A DNA stretch of 5,504 nt, taken from assembly GCA_018895795.1 (NCBI GenBank), contig JAHINZ010000389.1, forward strand, positions 1 through 5,504, read 5' to 3'. The translations under genes were made by a program, and so were the position numbers. Below the pieces are notes generated by a model, which was not told the DNA's origin, made no database searches, and saw only the letters and a program-made list of their open reading frames with translations. The number at the start of each line of letters is the position of its first letter. Positions within the stretch are counted from its first letter, which is position 1. Shown in pieces: positions 1 to 5,504 of this stretch. The stretch comes from Alphaproteobacteria bacterium (lineage in GTDB: Bacteria; Pseudomonadota; Alphaproteobacteria; Caulobacterales; Caulobacteraceae).

Positions 1-837
1 GGGGCGGCGAAACACCAGGGCCTCGCCCGCCGCGCCCAGGGCCTGGTCCAGCCGCTGGGTCAGGTGCAGGCCAAAGCGCTTGGCCAGCTGGGCGCGGGGC
101 AGGCCCAGGATCTGGCCGATCCGGAACAGGCCCAGACGCGGCAGCTGGGCCGTCGCCGTCTCGTCCAGCCGCAGGGCCGCCACCGGCAGGTCGGCCAGCA
201 GGGCGCGCTGGCCATGGGGCGGCGCGATCTGACCCGGCTCGCTGAACCGCGCCCCAAACCGGGCAAGCGCCCAGGCCGCGCCGGGCGTATCGGCGATCGC
301 CGCCCGGGCCGGCACGCCCCAGCGGGCCAGCCGCGCCAGCAGGTCGGCCAGCATCATGGCCTCGCCGCCCCACAGATGGTCGGTCCCGGTGATGTCGAGG
401 AACAGCCCGTCGTCGCCGTCGAGGGCCACGGCCGGCGAGAACCGCACGCACCAGTCGCTGAGGGCCTCCAGGGCCACATGATCCGCCTGCGGATCATGTT
501 CGGCGGTCACCAGGTCCGGACACAGAGCCAGGGCGTCGGCGGCCTTCTGGCCGGGACTCAGGCCCCGGGCCAGGGCGGTTTCGTCGACGGCGGCCAGGCG
601 GCGGGTTCCCAGTTCGGAGACCAGCAGGGCGAAGGGGGGTGGCGGCGACTGGCCCCCTCCGGATGCTGCGCATCCTCCTCCCCCGGAGGGGGAAGACGAG
701 ATCATCTTCCCCCTCCGGGGGAGGAGCGCGCCAGCGCGGAGGGGGCCGGTGGCCTCAGCCGGCTTTAAGCCAGGATTCCGCCGCCGCCACGTCGTGATCG
801 GCCAGTTGGGACACCAGACGGAAAGGATGCGGGCCAT
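1..837 (-). CDS. imuB: ImuB, catalytically degenerate Y-family polymerase homologue (3' end outside window)
   Basis: Partner of DnaE2 in SOS mutagenesis; in this family ImuB bridges the beta clamp, ImuA and DnaE2. The reading frame is open for all 279 codons down to base 1, so the C-terminal half is missing only because the window ends. The start is ATG 837-835, preceded by GGAGG at 6 nt. Residues 1-12 read MARILSVWCPNW, the position where active Y-family polymerases have the DxD strand; here W8 replaces the first metal-binding aspartate. Around residues 140-150, DGDDGLFLDIT replaces the SIDEAYLD-type motif, and glycine stands at the catalytic glutamate. This degeneracy is usual for ImuB. Residues 69-99 (FALLVSELGTRRLAAVDETA, then LSPGQKA) and the GTDHLWGGE segment after residue 150 also fit. 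Residues 31-62 are encoded by a palindromic repeat and are Gly/Ser/Pro-rich, unlike the family. The 5' end overlaps imuA by 83 bp, implying co-transcription and probably translational coupling. Confidence 0.93.
   Translation of the reverse strand, partial: MARILSVWCPNWPITTWRRRNPGLKPAEATGPLRAGALLPRRGKMISSSPSGGGGCAASGGGQSPPPPFALLVSELGTRRLAAVDETALARGLSPGQKAADALALCPDLVTAEHDPQADHVALEALSDWCVRFSPAVALDGDDGLFLDITGTDHLWGGEAMMLADLLARLARWGVPARAAIADTPGAAWALARFGARFSEPGQIAPPHGQRALLADLPVAALRLDETATAQLPRLGLFRIGQILGLPRAQLAKRFGLHLTQRLDQALGAAGEALVFRRP
651..747. repeat. 97-bp cloverleaf palindromic repeat inside imuB
   Basis: Four inverted-repeat stems abut without gaps. A 10-bp outer stem (651-660 with 738-747, GGCCCCCTCC/GGAGGGGGCC) encloses a left arm 661-675 (GGATGC-TGC-GCATCC), a central arm 676-725 (21-bp perfect stem, 676-696 with 705-725, loop 697-704) and a short right arm 726-737 (GCGC-GCCA-GCGC). 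Each half of the central arm can also fold on itself through C5/G5 runs. The element lies entirely in the imuB frame (residues 31-62 and the first base of codon 63) and begins 7 bp past the imuA stop. It has no stop codon in any plus-strand frame and one TGA, out of frame, on the minus strand. It shares CATCTTCCCCCTCCGGGGGA and other blocks with the repeat at 5030-5139. Confidence 0.9.
703..716 (-). promoter_or_regulatory. Repeat-borne ribosome site and in-frame ATG within imuB
   Basis: On the minus strand GGAGG (716-712) is followed after 6 nt by ATG (705-703), which is in the imuB frame (codon 45). Initiation here would make ImuB lacking residues 1-44. Both signals come from the inserted repeat. 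The GGAGG lies within the 21-bp stem and the ATG spans its end and the loop, so folding would probably mask the ribosome site. Whether it is used is unknown; the conserved residues before it favour 837 as the main start. Confidence 0.35.
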
Positions 838-1534
838 GATCGGCCTCCGAAGACTCCAGGATCCAGCCGCCGGAACGTCCGCCCCGACAGCGCTCAAGTT
901 CGACCCGCCAGCGCGGCGGGCCCAGGCCCGGCACATCCGGCGGCGGCCGGCTGGGCGCGCCGGCGATGCGCCAGCGGCTGAAGGACGACGAGCCCGACAC
1001 CGTCCGCGCCGCGCCGTTTGGTCCGCCATAGGGCCGCCGGTGCAGCAGCACGCCGAACCCCCCGCGCTTCTCGCAGGCCAGTTGCAGCCGACGCCCGGCC
1101 TTCAGTTCCGGAGCCTGGGCCTCGCCGATCGCGGCGGCCACCCCGACCGTGGCCAGGGCGTCCTCCAGCACCGACAGCACCTCGGCCTCGTCGCGGGCCT
1201 TGACCTGGATCAGCCGCTCGGTCGGCATGTCCAGACCCGCCAGGCCCGGCGCGTGCAGATCATCGCGCCGCATCACCCAGACCACGGCCCCGGTCTTGAG
1301 CAGCGGCCGGATCAGCCGGCCGATGAAGGCGGCGGGCGCGGCGGCGGTCTCGTCCTCCAGCCCCGCCCCCATCACCTCGTGCCAGGCCCCCGACGGCAGG
1401 CCGCCGGCCGGAAAACAGCTGTCGATGCGGGGATCGCCGAAGGCCTGAACCGGACTCGGAGTCCGAGTCCCGGTCTGCAAAGCCGTAATCTGGCCCTTCA
1501 AAGCCGCGAGACGCGCCTGGCGCGATCCGGGCAT
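755..1534 (-). CDS. imuA: ImuA, SOS mutagenesis accessory protein (RecA-like fold, no P-loop)
   Basis: First gene of an imuA-imuB operon; ImuA is required with ImuB and DnaE2 for damage-induced mutagenesis. It has 259 residues, a normal length for the family. Residues 34-54 carry a RecA-like lead-in (DPRID, then GGLPSGAWHEV). The following stretch, where RecA has its Walker A loop, reads GAGLEDETAA with no GK[ST], so ATP binding through a P-loop is unlikely. Typical ImuA C-terminal signatures are present: SRWRI at 186-190 and PRWRVELERCRGG at 207-219. The start is ATG 1534-1532 with an AGAAGGA-type ribosome site about 8 nt upstream. The LexA box lies 16-30 bp upstream of the ATG, so SOS control is strongly indicated. 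The last 27 codons overlap the start of imuB in another frame. Confidence 0.93.
   Translation of the reverse strand: MPGSRQARLAALKGQITALQTGTRTPSPVQAFGDPRIDSCFPAGGLPSGAWHEVMGAGLEDETAAAPAAFIGRLIRPLLKTGAVVWVMRRDDLHAPGLAGLDMPTERLIQVKARDEAEVLSVLEDALATVGVAAAIGEAQAPELKAGRRLQLACEKRGGFGVLLHRRPYGGPNGAARTVSGSSSFSRWRIAGAPSRPPPDVPGLGPPRWRVELERCRGGRSGGWILESSEADHGPHPFRLVSQLADHDVAAAESWLKAG
844..848 (-). promoter_or_regulatory. Ribosome binding site of imuB
   Basis: GGAGG on the minus strand, 6 nt before ATG 837-835 and inside the imuA coding sequence. It decides the imuB start despite the long overlap, since the codons that follow encode the conserved ImuB N-terminus. Confidence 0.8.
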
Positions 1535-1549
1535 CTTTCCAATCCTTCT

Positions 1550-1564
1550 GTTCTACTTTTGTTC
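1550..1564 (-). promoter_or_regulatory. LexA (SOS) box of the imuA-imuB operon
   Basis: Plus-strand GTTC-TACTTTT-GTTC, an exact match to the alphaproteobacterial LexA consensus GTTC-N7-GTTC (read as GAAC-N7-GAAC toward imuA). It lies 16 bp upstream of the imuA ATG and just downstream of a candidate -10 element, where bound LexA would block initiation. The imuA-imuB cassette is a known LexA target in Caulobacter. The site is 81 bp upstream of the divergent carboxylase start, so an effect there is possible but less likely. Confidence 0.92.
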
Positions 1565-1565
1565 T

Positions 1566-1589
1566 GATCTTGCGGGGTTGGAGAGTCAA
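1566..1589 (-). promoter_or_regulatory. Candidate imuA promoter
   Basis: Minus strand reads TTGACTC (1589-1583), 9 nt, then GCAAGATC (1573-1566). These resemble the Caulobacter housekeeping consensus TTGACGS / GCTANAWC (one mismatch each), but the spacer is slightly shorter than the usual 10-14. Adjacency to the LexA box supports the placement. No start site can be proved from sequence alone. Confidence 0.35.
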
Positions 1590-1635
1590 GCCGGGGCGGT
1601 CATTGTGCGTCAAACGGTCGTATGAACCGCCAGCC

Positions 1636-1640
1636 GGGAG
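1636..1640 (+). promoter_or_regulatory. Ribosome binding site deciding the carboxylase start
   Basis: GGGAG lies 5 nt before ATG 1646. An upstream in-frame ATG at 1622 would add eight residues (MNRQPGDP), but I see no good ribosome site before it. Family members typically begin just before the KRVLIANRGEIA motif, which fits 1646. Confidence 0.65.
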
Positions 1641-1645
1641 ACCCC

Positions 1646-4600
1646 ATGTCCTTCAAGCGCGTGCTGATCGCCAATCGCGGCGAGATCGCCCTCCGCATCG
1701 CCCGCGCCGCCGCGGAGGCCGGGATCGCGAGCGTCGCGGTGTTCGCCGCCGACGACGCCGCCGGCCCGCATGTGGCGGCGGCCGACCAGGCCATCGCCCT
1801 GCCCGGCTCGGGGGCCCGCGCCTATCTCGACATCGACGCGATCGTCGCGGCCGCCAAGGGCGCCGGCTGCGACGCCCTGCATCCCGGCTATGGCTTCCTG
1901 TCCGAGAACGCCGGCCTGGCCCGAGCCTGCGCGGCGGCCGGGATCACCTTCATCGGCCCCGCCCCCGAGCATCTGGAGACCTTCGGCGACAAGGCCGCCG
2001 CTCGAGCCCTGGCGGCCGAGCGTGGCCTGCGCCTGATCCCCGGCACCGGCGCGATCGGCCTGGAAGACGCCCGCGCGTTCCAGGTCCAGCACGGGGCGAT
2101 CATGCTCAAGGCCCGGGCCGGCGGCGGCGGACGCGGCATGCGGGCCGTGCTCGACCCCGGCGAGCTGGACGCCGCCTTCGCCGCCTGCGCCCGCGAGGCC
2201 CTGGCGGCGTTCGGCGACGACGGCCTCTATGCCGAGAAGCGCATCGACAAGGCCCGCCATATCGAGGTGCAGATCGTCGGCGACGGCGCCCACGTCCTGG
2301 CGGTCGGCGACCGCGACTGCTCGCTGCAGCGGCGCAACCAGAAGCTGGTCGAGATCGCCCCCGCCCAGCACCTGGCGGCCGCCACCCGCGCCGATCTGGC
2401 CAAGGCGGCCCAGGCCCTGTGCGCCGGCTATCGCGGCCTGGCCACCGTCGAGTTCCTGCTCGACGCCGAGACCGGCGACGCCTTCTTCCTGGAGGTCAAT
2501 CCGCGCCTGCAGGTGGAACACACCATCACCGAGGAGGTCACGGGCCTGGATCTGGTGCGGATCCAGTTCGCGCTGGCGGCCGGCGACACCCTGGCCCAGC
2601 TGGACCTGACCATCACCCCGCCTGCCCTCGGTGTGGCGATCCAGGCGCGGGTCAATGCCGAAACCCTGACCGCCGAGGGGCTGGTCAAGCCGGCGTCCGG
2701 AACCCTCAGCGCCTATGCGCCCCCCGGCGGTCCCGGCGTGCGGGTCGACGGGGCCGGGGCGGTCGGGCTGACGATCGGCGGGGCCTATGACAGCCTGCTG
2801 GCCAAGGTGATCACCCGCGGCCGCGGCCTGGCCGAGGCCGCCGCCCGCCTCGACCGCGCCCTGAGCGAATTCACGATCACCGGTCTGGCCAGCACCGCGC
2901 CGCTGATCCGGGCCATTCTGGAGACGGACGAGGTCCGGAGCGGCGTCACCACCACCCGCTTCATCGAGGACCACGCCGCCGTGCTGTCGGCCCGGGCCGA
3001 GGCGCTGTCGCCGATCCAGACCGTCTCTGAAACCCACTTCGAGACCCTGGACGGCGCGATCGCCGTCGCCGCGCCCCTGGCCGCCACGGTCGGGGCGATC
3101 GAAGTGGTCGAAGGCGATCTGGTCCGCCCGGGCCAGGCCCTGGCGGTGCTGGAGGCGATGAAGATGGAGCATCTGGTCCTGGCCCAGAGCGGCGGGCGGG
3201 TGCTGAAGATCGCCGCCACGCCCGGCCAGACCGTGGCCGAGGGCCAGCCTCTGGTGTTCCTGGAGCCGGTCGAGATGGCCGTCGCCGTCGTCGCCGTCGC
3301 CGGGCCCGAGGATCTGGACGCCATCCGCCCGGATCTGGCCGAGGTCATCGCCCGCCACCGCTTCACCCTGGATGAGGCTCGCCCCGAGGCGGTGGCCAAG
3401 CGTCGCAAGACCGGCCATCGCACGGCGCGCGAGAATATCGACGATCTGGTCGATCCCGGCAGCTTCCTGGAATATGGCGCCCTGGCCATCGCCGCCCAGA
3501 AACGTCGGCGCACCACCGAGGACCTGATCGCCAATACCCCCGCCGACGGCCTGATCACCGGGATCGGAACCGTCAATGGCGGGCTCTTCCCGGCCGACAA
3601 GGCCCGCTGCGCCGCCCTGGCCTATGACTTCACCGTGCTGGCCGGCACCCAGGGGGCGATGAACCACCGCAAGACCGACCGGCTGATGGCGATCATCGCC
3701 GATCAGAAACTGCCGGTGGTCTGGTACGCCGAGGGCGGCGGCGGGCGGCCCGGCGACACCGACACCACCGCCGTGGCCGGCCTCGACGTGCCGACCTTCC
3801 GCAGCTTCGCCCAGCTGTCGGGGATCGTGCCCAAGATCGCCATCGTCGCCGGCCGCTGCTTCGCCGGCAACGCCGCCATCGCCGGCCTGTCGGAGATCAT
3901 CATCGCCACCCGCGACTCCAATCTGGGCATGGGCGGACCGGCGATGATCGAGGGCGGCGGCCTGGGGGTGTTCCGGCCCGAACAGATCGGCCCCTCGGCC
4001 CATCAATGGGCCAATGGCGTCATCGACATCCTGGCCGACGACGAGGCCCACGCCACCCGGCTGGCCAAGCAGGCCCTGTCCTATTTCCAGGGAAGCCTGG
4101 CCGACTGGACCGCGCCGGACCAGCGGCGACTGCGCAACGCCATCCCGGAAAACCGCCTGCGGGTCTATGATGTCCGCACACTGATCACCGGCCTTGTCGA
4201 CGAGGACTCTTTCCTCGAACTGCGTGGCGGTTTCGCGGCCGGCATGGTCACCGGCCTGATCCGCATCGCCGGTCGCCCGATGGGTCTGATCGCCAATGAC
4301 CCGCGCCATCTGGGCGGGGCCATCGATTGCGACGGAGCCGACAAGGCCGCGCGGTTCCTGCAGCTGTGCGACGCCTTCGCCCTGCCGGTGCTCAGCCTGT
4401 GCGACACCCCCGGCTTCATGGTCGGTCCAGGCAGCGAGGACGCCGCCGCCGTGCGCCGGGTCAGCCGCCAGTTCATCGCCGGGGCCAAGCTGCGCTCACC
4501 CCTGTTCACCATCGTCACCCGCAAGGGCTATGGCCTGGGCGCCCAGGCCATGGCCGGCGGCAGCTTCCACAGCCCGGCCTTCATCGCCGCCTGGCCCACC

Positions 4601-4870
4601 GGCGAGTTCGGCGGCATGGGCCTGGAGGGCGCCGTCAAGCTGGGCTACCGCAAGGAGCTGGAAGCGTTGACCGACCCCGCCGAGCAGAAGGCCCTCTATG
4701 ACCAGCTGGTGGCCAAGCTCTATGCGGCCGGCAAGGCGACCAGCATGGCGGCGGCCCTGGAGATCGACGCGGTCATCGACCCGGCCGACACCCGCCGCTG
4801 GATCCTCGGCGGCCTGGACGCGGCGGCGGGATCGGTGAGGCCGTGGGCGGTGCGGGTGGATAGCTGGTGA
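1646..4870 (+). CDS. Single-chain biotin-dependent acyl-CoA carboxylase (BC-BCCP-CT fusion, LCC-like)
   Basis: Carboxylates an acyl-CoA with bicarbonate and ATP through a biotin carried on the same chain; cytosolic. It has 1074 residues from ATG 1646. Biotin carboxylase spans about 1-445: KRVLIANRGEIALR (4-17), ATP-grasp glycine loop KARAGGGGRGMR (155-166), QRRNQK (228-233) and EVNPRLQVEH (283-292), with R335 in QARVNAE. These match the catalytic K/E/R/E/R set of E. coli BC. The biotin carrier lies around 470-545, with EAMKMEH at 503-509 and K506 the biotinylated lysine. The carboxyltransferase spans about 555-1074: N half with GTQGAMNHRK and EGGGGRPGDTD, C half with CDTPGFMVGPGSE and GLGAQAMAGGS followed by AWPTGEFGGMGLEGAVKLGYR. 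Domain order and size match the single-chain long-chain acyl-CoA carboxylases described from Mycobacterium and Rhodopseudomonas, which are homohexamers. The substrate cannot be read from sequence; acetyl-, propionyl- or longer acyl-CoA are possible. All key residues are intact. It is monocistronic here and divergent from imuA. Confidence 0.93.
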   Translation: MSFKRVLIANRGEIALRIARAAAEAGIASVAVFAADDAAGPHVAAADQAIALPGSGARAYLDIDAIVAAAKGAGCDALHPGYGFLSENAGLARACAAAGITFIGPAPEHLETFGDKAAARALAAERGLRLIPGTGAIGLEDARAFQVQHGAIMLKARAGGGGRGMRAVLDPGELDAAFAACAREALAAFGDDGLYAEKRIDKARHIEVQIVGDGAHVLAVGDRDCSLQRRNQKLVEIAPAQHLAAATRADLAKAAQALCAGYRGLATVEFLLDAETGDAFFLEVNPRLQVEHTITEEVTGLDLVRIQFALAAGDTLAQLDLTITPPALGVAIQARVNAETLTAEGLVKPASGTLSAYAPPGGPGVRVDGAGAVGLTIGGAYDSLLAKVITRGRGLAEAAARLDRALSEFTITGLASTAPLIRAILETDEVRSGVTTTRFIEDHAAVLSARAEALSPIQTVSETHFETLDGAIAVAAPLAATVGAIEVVEGDLVRPGQALAVLEAMKMEHLVLAQSGGRVLKIAATPGQTVAEGQPLVFLEPVEMAVAVVAVAGPEDLDAIRPDLAEVIARHRFTLDEARPEAVAKRRKTGHRTARENIDDLVDPGSFLEYGALAIAAQKRRRTTEDLIANTPADGLITGIGTVNGGLFPADKARCAALAYDFTVLAGTQGAMNHRKTDRLMAIIADQKLPVVWYAEGGGGRPGDTDTTAVAGLDVPTFRSFAQLSGIVPKIAIVAGRCFAGNAAIAGLSEIIIATRDSNLGMGGPAMIEGGGLGVFRPEQIGPSAHQWANGVIDILADDEAHATRLAKQALSYFQGSLADWTAPDQRRLRNAIPENRLRVYDVRTLITGLVDEDSFLELRGGFAAGMVTGLIRIAGRPMGLIANDPRHLGGAIDCDGADKAARFLQLCDAFALPVLSLCDTPGFMVGPGSEDAAAVRRVSRQFIAGAKLRSPLFTIVTRKGYGLGAQAMAGGSFHSPAFIAAWPTGEFGGMGLEGAVKLGYRKELEALTDPAEQKALYDQLVAKLYAAGKATSMAAALEIDAVIDPADTRRWILGGLDAAAGSVRPWAVRVDSW

Positions 4871-4892
4871 GGCGATCCGTGCGCTGAAGTTA

Positions 4893-4987
4893 GGAGCCCC
4901 GGAGCGGACGTTTTGACGGGCGGTTGGGGGTGGGAAGTGGACAGATCCTCCCCCGCCGGGGGAGCATCTGACGTCCGCCCAGGCTCC
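4893..4987. repeat. Structured palindrome just after the carboxylase gene
   Basis: Nested inverted repeats: GGAGCC (4893-4898) with GGCTCC (4982-4987), GCGGACGT (4904-4911) with ACGTCCGC (4971-4978), and an inner hairpin AGAT-c-CTCCCCC-GCC-GGGGGAG-c-ATCT (4943-4969). It begins 22 bp past the stop codon. The inner arm resembles the C5/G5 arms of the two other repeats, and the 95-bp span is similar to 97 bp, so it may be a diverged relative. No T-run follows, so it is not a classic terminator, though it could protect or end the transcript. Confidence 0.65.
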
Positions 4988-5029
4988 GGAGCACGCCTTG
5001 GCTTCTCGTCTCGCCGGCCGACGCCGCTG

Positions 5030-5139
5030 GCCCCCTCCTGACCTGCTTCGCAGGTCGTCCTCCCCCTTGTCAGGGGGAAGATGCGCCCTTCATCTTCCCC
5101 CTCCGGGGGAAGACGGTCGCGAAGCGGCCCGTAGGGGGC
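5030..5139. repeat. Intergenic copy of the cloverleaf palindromic repeat
   Basis: Same plan as the element inside imuB: outer stem GCCCCCT/AGGGGGC (5030-5036 with 5133-5139), left arm GACCTGC-TTC-GCAGGTC (5040-5056), central arm AGGGGGAAGATG/CATCTTCCCCCT (5072-5083 with 5091-5102) flanked by C5/G5 runs, and right arm GGTCGC-GAA-GCGGCC (5115-5129, one G-U pair). Sequence shared with 651-747 includes GGCCCCCTCC, TCCTCCCCC, GGGGGAAGA and CATCTTCCCCCTCCGGGGGA. The hairpin arms differ in sequence but keep pairing, which suggests selection on structure. Confidence 0.85.
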
Positions 5140-5504
5140 AAGTGGGGATTGGGCGCAGTTTATCCCCGTTCAAATCCACAAAAATATCAACCCAATCAAT
5201 GCCCTAAAGAAAGATCGAGCGCGCCAATCAGACGCGCTCAAACCGCCCGCATAATGGTCCCACCTCGTCGCACGGGAAGGGCGCAAGGCCAGCGACCGAA
5301 GCGGCGGCGGGGGGCGATCGAGCGGGGCTGGGGTGGAGGGGGATACTCGACCGGTCCGGGGATCTGGTTGCTGGCCAGACCCGCCCGCCGTCGGCGTGGA
5401 GGAGGATCAAACGGGTGTGTTTTTAAGTCATTCACTTGGCTCGCCCGCCTCGCCGCCGCTTCACTGGGGAAACCTGGCGCAGCGGCTCCCGGTAAGGCCT
5501 CAAC
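5140..5504. other. Region without a convincing gene
   Basis: This 365-base stretch holds an AT-richer island (about 5158-5215, including ACAAAAATATCAACCC), the candidate leftward terminator, a GC-rich stretch, and at the right edge a T-run (GTGTGTTTTTAAG) followed by a possible 6-bp hairpin (GCCGCT 5455-5460 with AGCGGC 5481-5486). I recognise no tRNA, rRNA, SRP, tmRNA or RNase P signature. Short open frames here lack ribosome sites and the strong third-position GC bias of the real genes. It may be a 3' UTR or leader belonging to a gene outside the window. Confidence 0.6.
5217..5239 (-). terminator. Candidate leftward intrinsic terminator
   Basis: Perfect 7-bp stem GAGCGCG (5217-5223) with CGCGCTC (5233-5239), 9-nt loop. 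Read on the minus strand it is followed by GATCTTTCTTT, an interrupted T-rich tract. This suggests the 3' end of a leftward transcript starting beyond or near the right window edge. The T tract is imperfect, so confidence is moderate. Confidence 0.4.

Noticed and set aside
676..725. Central hairpin of the imuB repeat as a transcription terminator between imuA and imuB
   Set aside because: There is no T-rich tract on the minus strand after the stem, and imuB must be read through it; it is part of a larger repeat.
64..768. Plus-strand open frame opposite imuB
   Set aside because: It is antisense to an imuB frame with clear family motifs; it is open only because of GC-rich codons and the stop-free repeat.
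749..1567. Plus-strand open frame opposite imuA
   Set aside because: Shadow of imuA; Arg/Pro/His-rich and running through the LexA box.
1622..1645. Upstream ATG at 1622 as the carboxylase start
   Set aside because: It adds eight unconserved residues and lacks a good ribosome site, whereas ATG 1646 has GGGAG at 5 nt and fits the family N-terminus.
1570..2790. 406-residue plus-strand open frame overlapping the carboxylase 5' part
   Set aside because: Arg/Pro/Gly-rich out-of-frame translation of the carboxylase, with no recognisable motif.
3274..3303. GTCGCC triplet repeats in the carboxylase
   Set aside because: Encodes the Ala/Val linker after the biotin carrier domain; short and explained by codon bias.
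1610..4309. 899-residue open frame on the minus strand opposite the carboxylase
   Set aside because: It is antisense to a gene with full conserved motifs. Its low-complexity Gly/Asp/Gln/His-rich translation is the usual reverse-strand shadow of GC-biased codons.
5158..5180. TTATCCCCG and ATCCACAA as DnaA boxes or an origin
   Set aside because: Each matches the DnaA box only partly, and there is no cluster, AT-rich unwinding element array or origin-linked gene in view.
5238..5435. 65-residue minus-strand open frame (begins MNDLKTHPFDPPPRRRRAGL)
   Set aside because: No ribosome site, Pro/Arg low complexity, codon third positions not biased to G/C like the real genes, and its stop lies inside the terminator stem. 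It could be a real small protein but cannot be supported.
5455..5504. Possible riboswitch or structured RNA at the right edge
   Set aside because: A 6-bp stem and a CACTGGGGAAACC segment are not enough to match any RNA family I know, and the sequence is cut by the window end.

Overview
The window is GC-rich (third codon positions almost all G or C). It most resembles an alphaproteobacterium of the Caulobacter/Phenylobacterium/Brevundimonas group. The reasons are a GTTC-N7-GTTC LexA box, an imuA-imuB mutagenesis operon, and palindromic intergenic repeats built on C5/G5 arms. The genus is an inference.

Layout. On the minus strand, reading leftward from about 1534, lie imuA (755-1534, complete) and imuB (1-837, cut by the left window edge). 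They overlap by 83 bp. Next comes a 111-bp divergent intergenic region (1535-1645) with the LexA box of the imu operon. On the plus strand, one large gene (1646-4870) encodes a single-chain biotin-dependent acyl-CoA carboxylase, with biotin carboxylase, biotin carrier and carboxyltransferase domains in one polypeptide. From 4871 to 5504 I find no convincing gene. That stretch holds two structured palindromic repeats, an AT-richer island and a probable leftward terminator for something beyond the right edge.

How the genes work together. ImuA and ImuB are accessory factors for the error-prone polymerase DnaE2 in SOS mutagenesis; dnaE2 would be expected just left of the window. The carboxylase is metabolically unrelated and only shares the divergent promoter region.

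The most unusual signal is a 97-bp repeat (651-747) that folds as a three-armed cloverleaf with no unpaired junction bases. It sits inside imuB, in frame, 7 bp past the imuA stop codon. It appears to add about 32 residues between the conserved ImuB N-terminal strand and the rest of the protein. It also supplies a Shine-Dalgarno sequence and an in-frame ATG. A relative of the same element lies in the intergenic region at 5030-5139.
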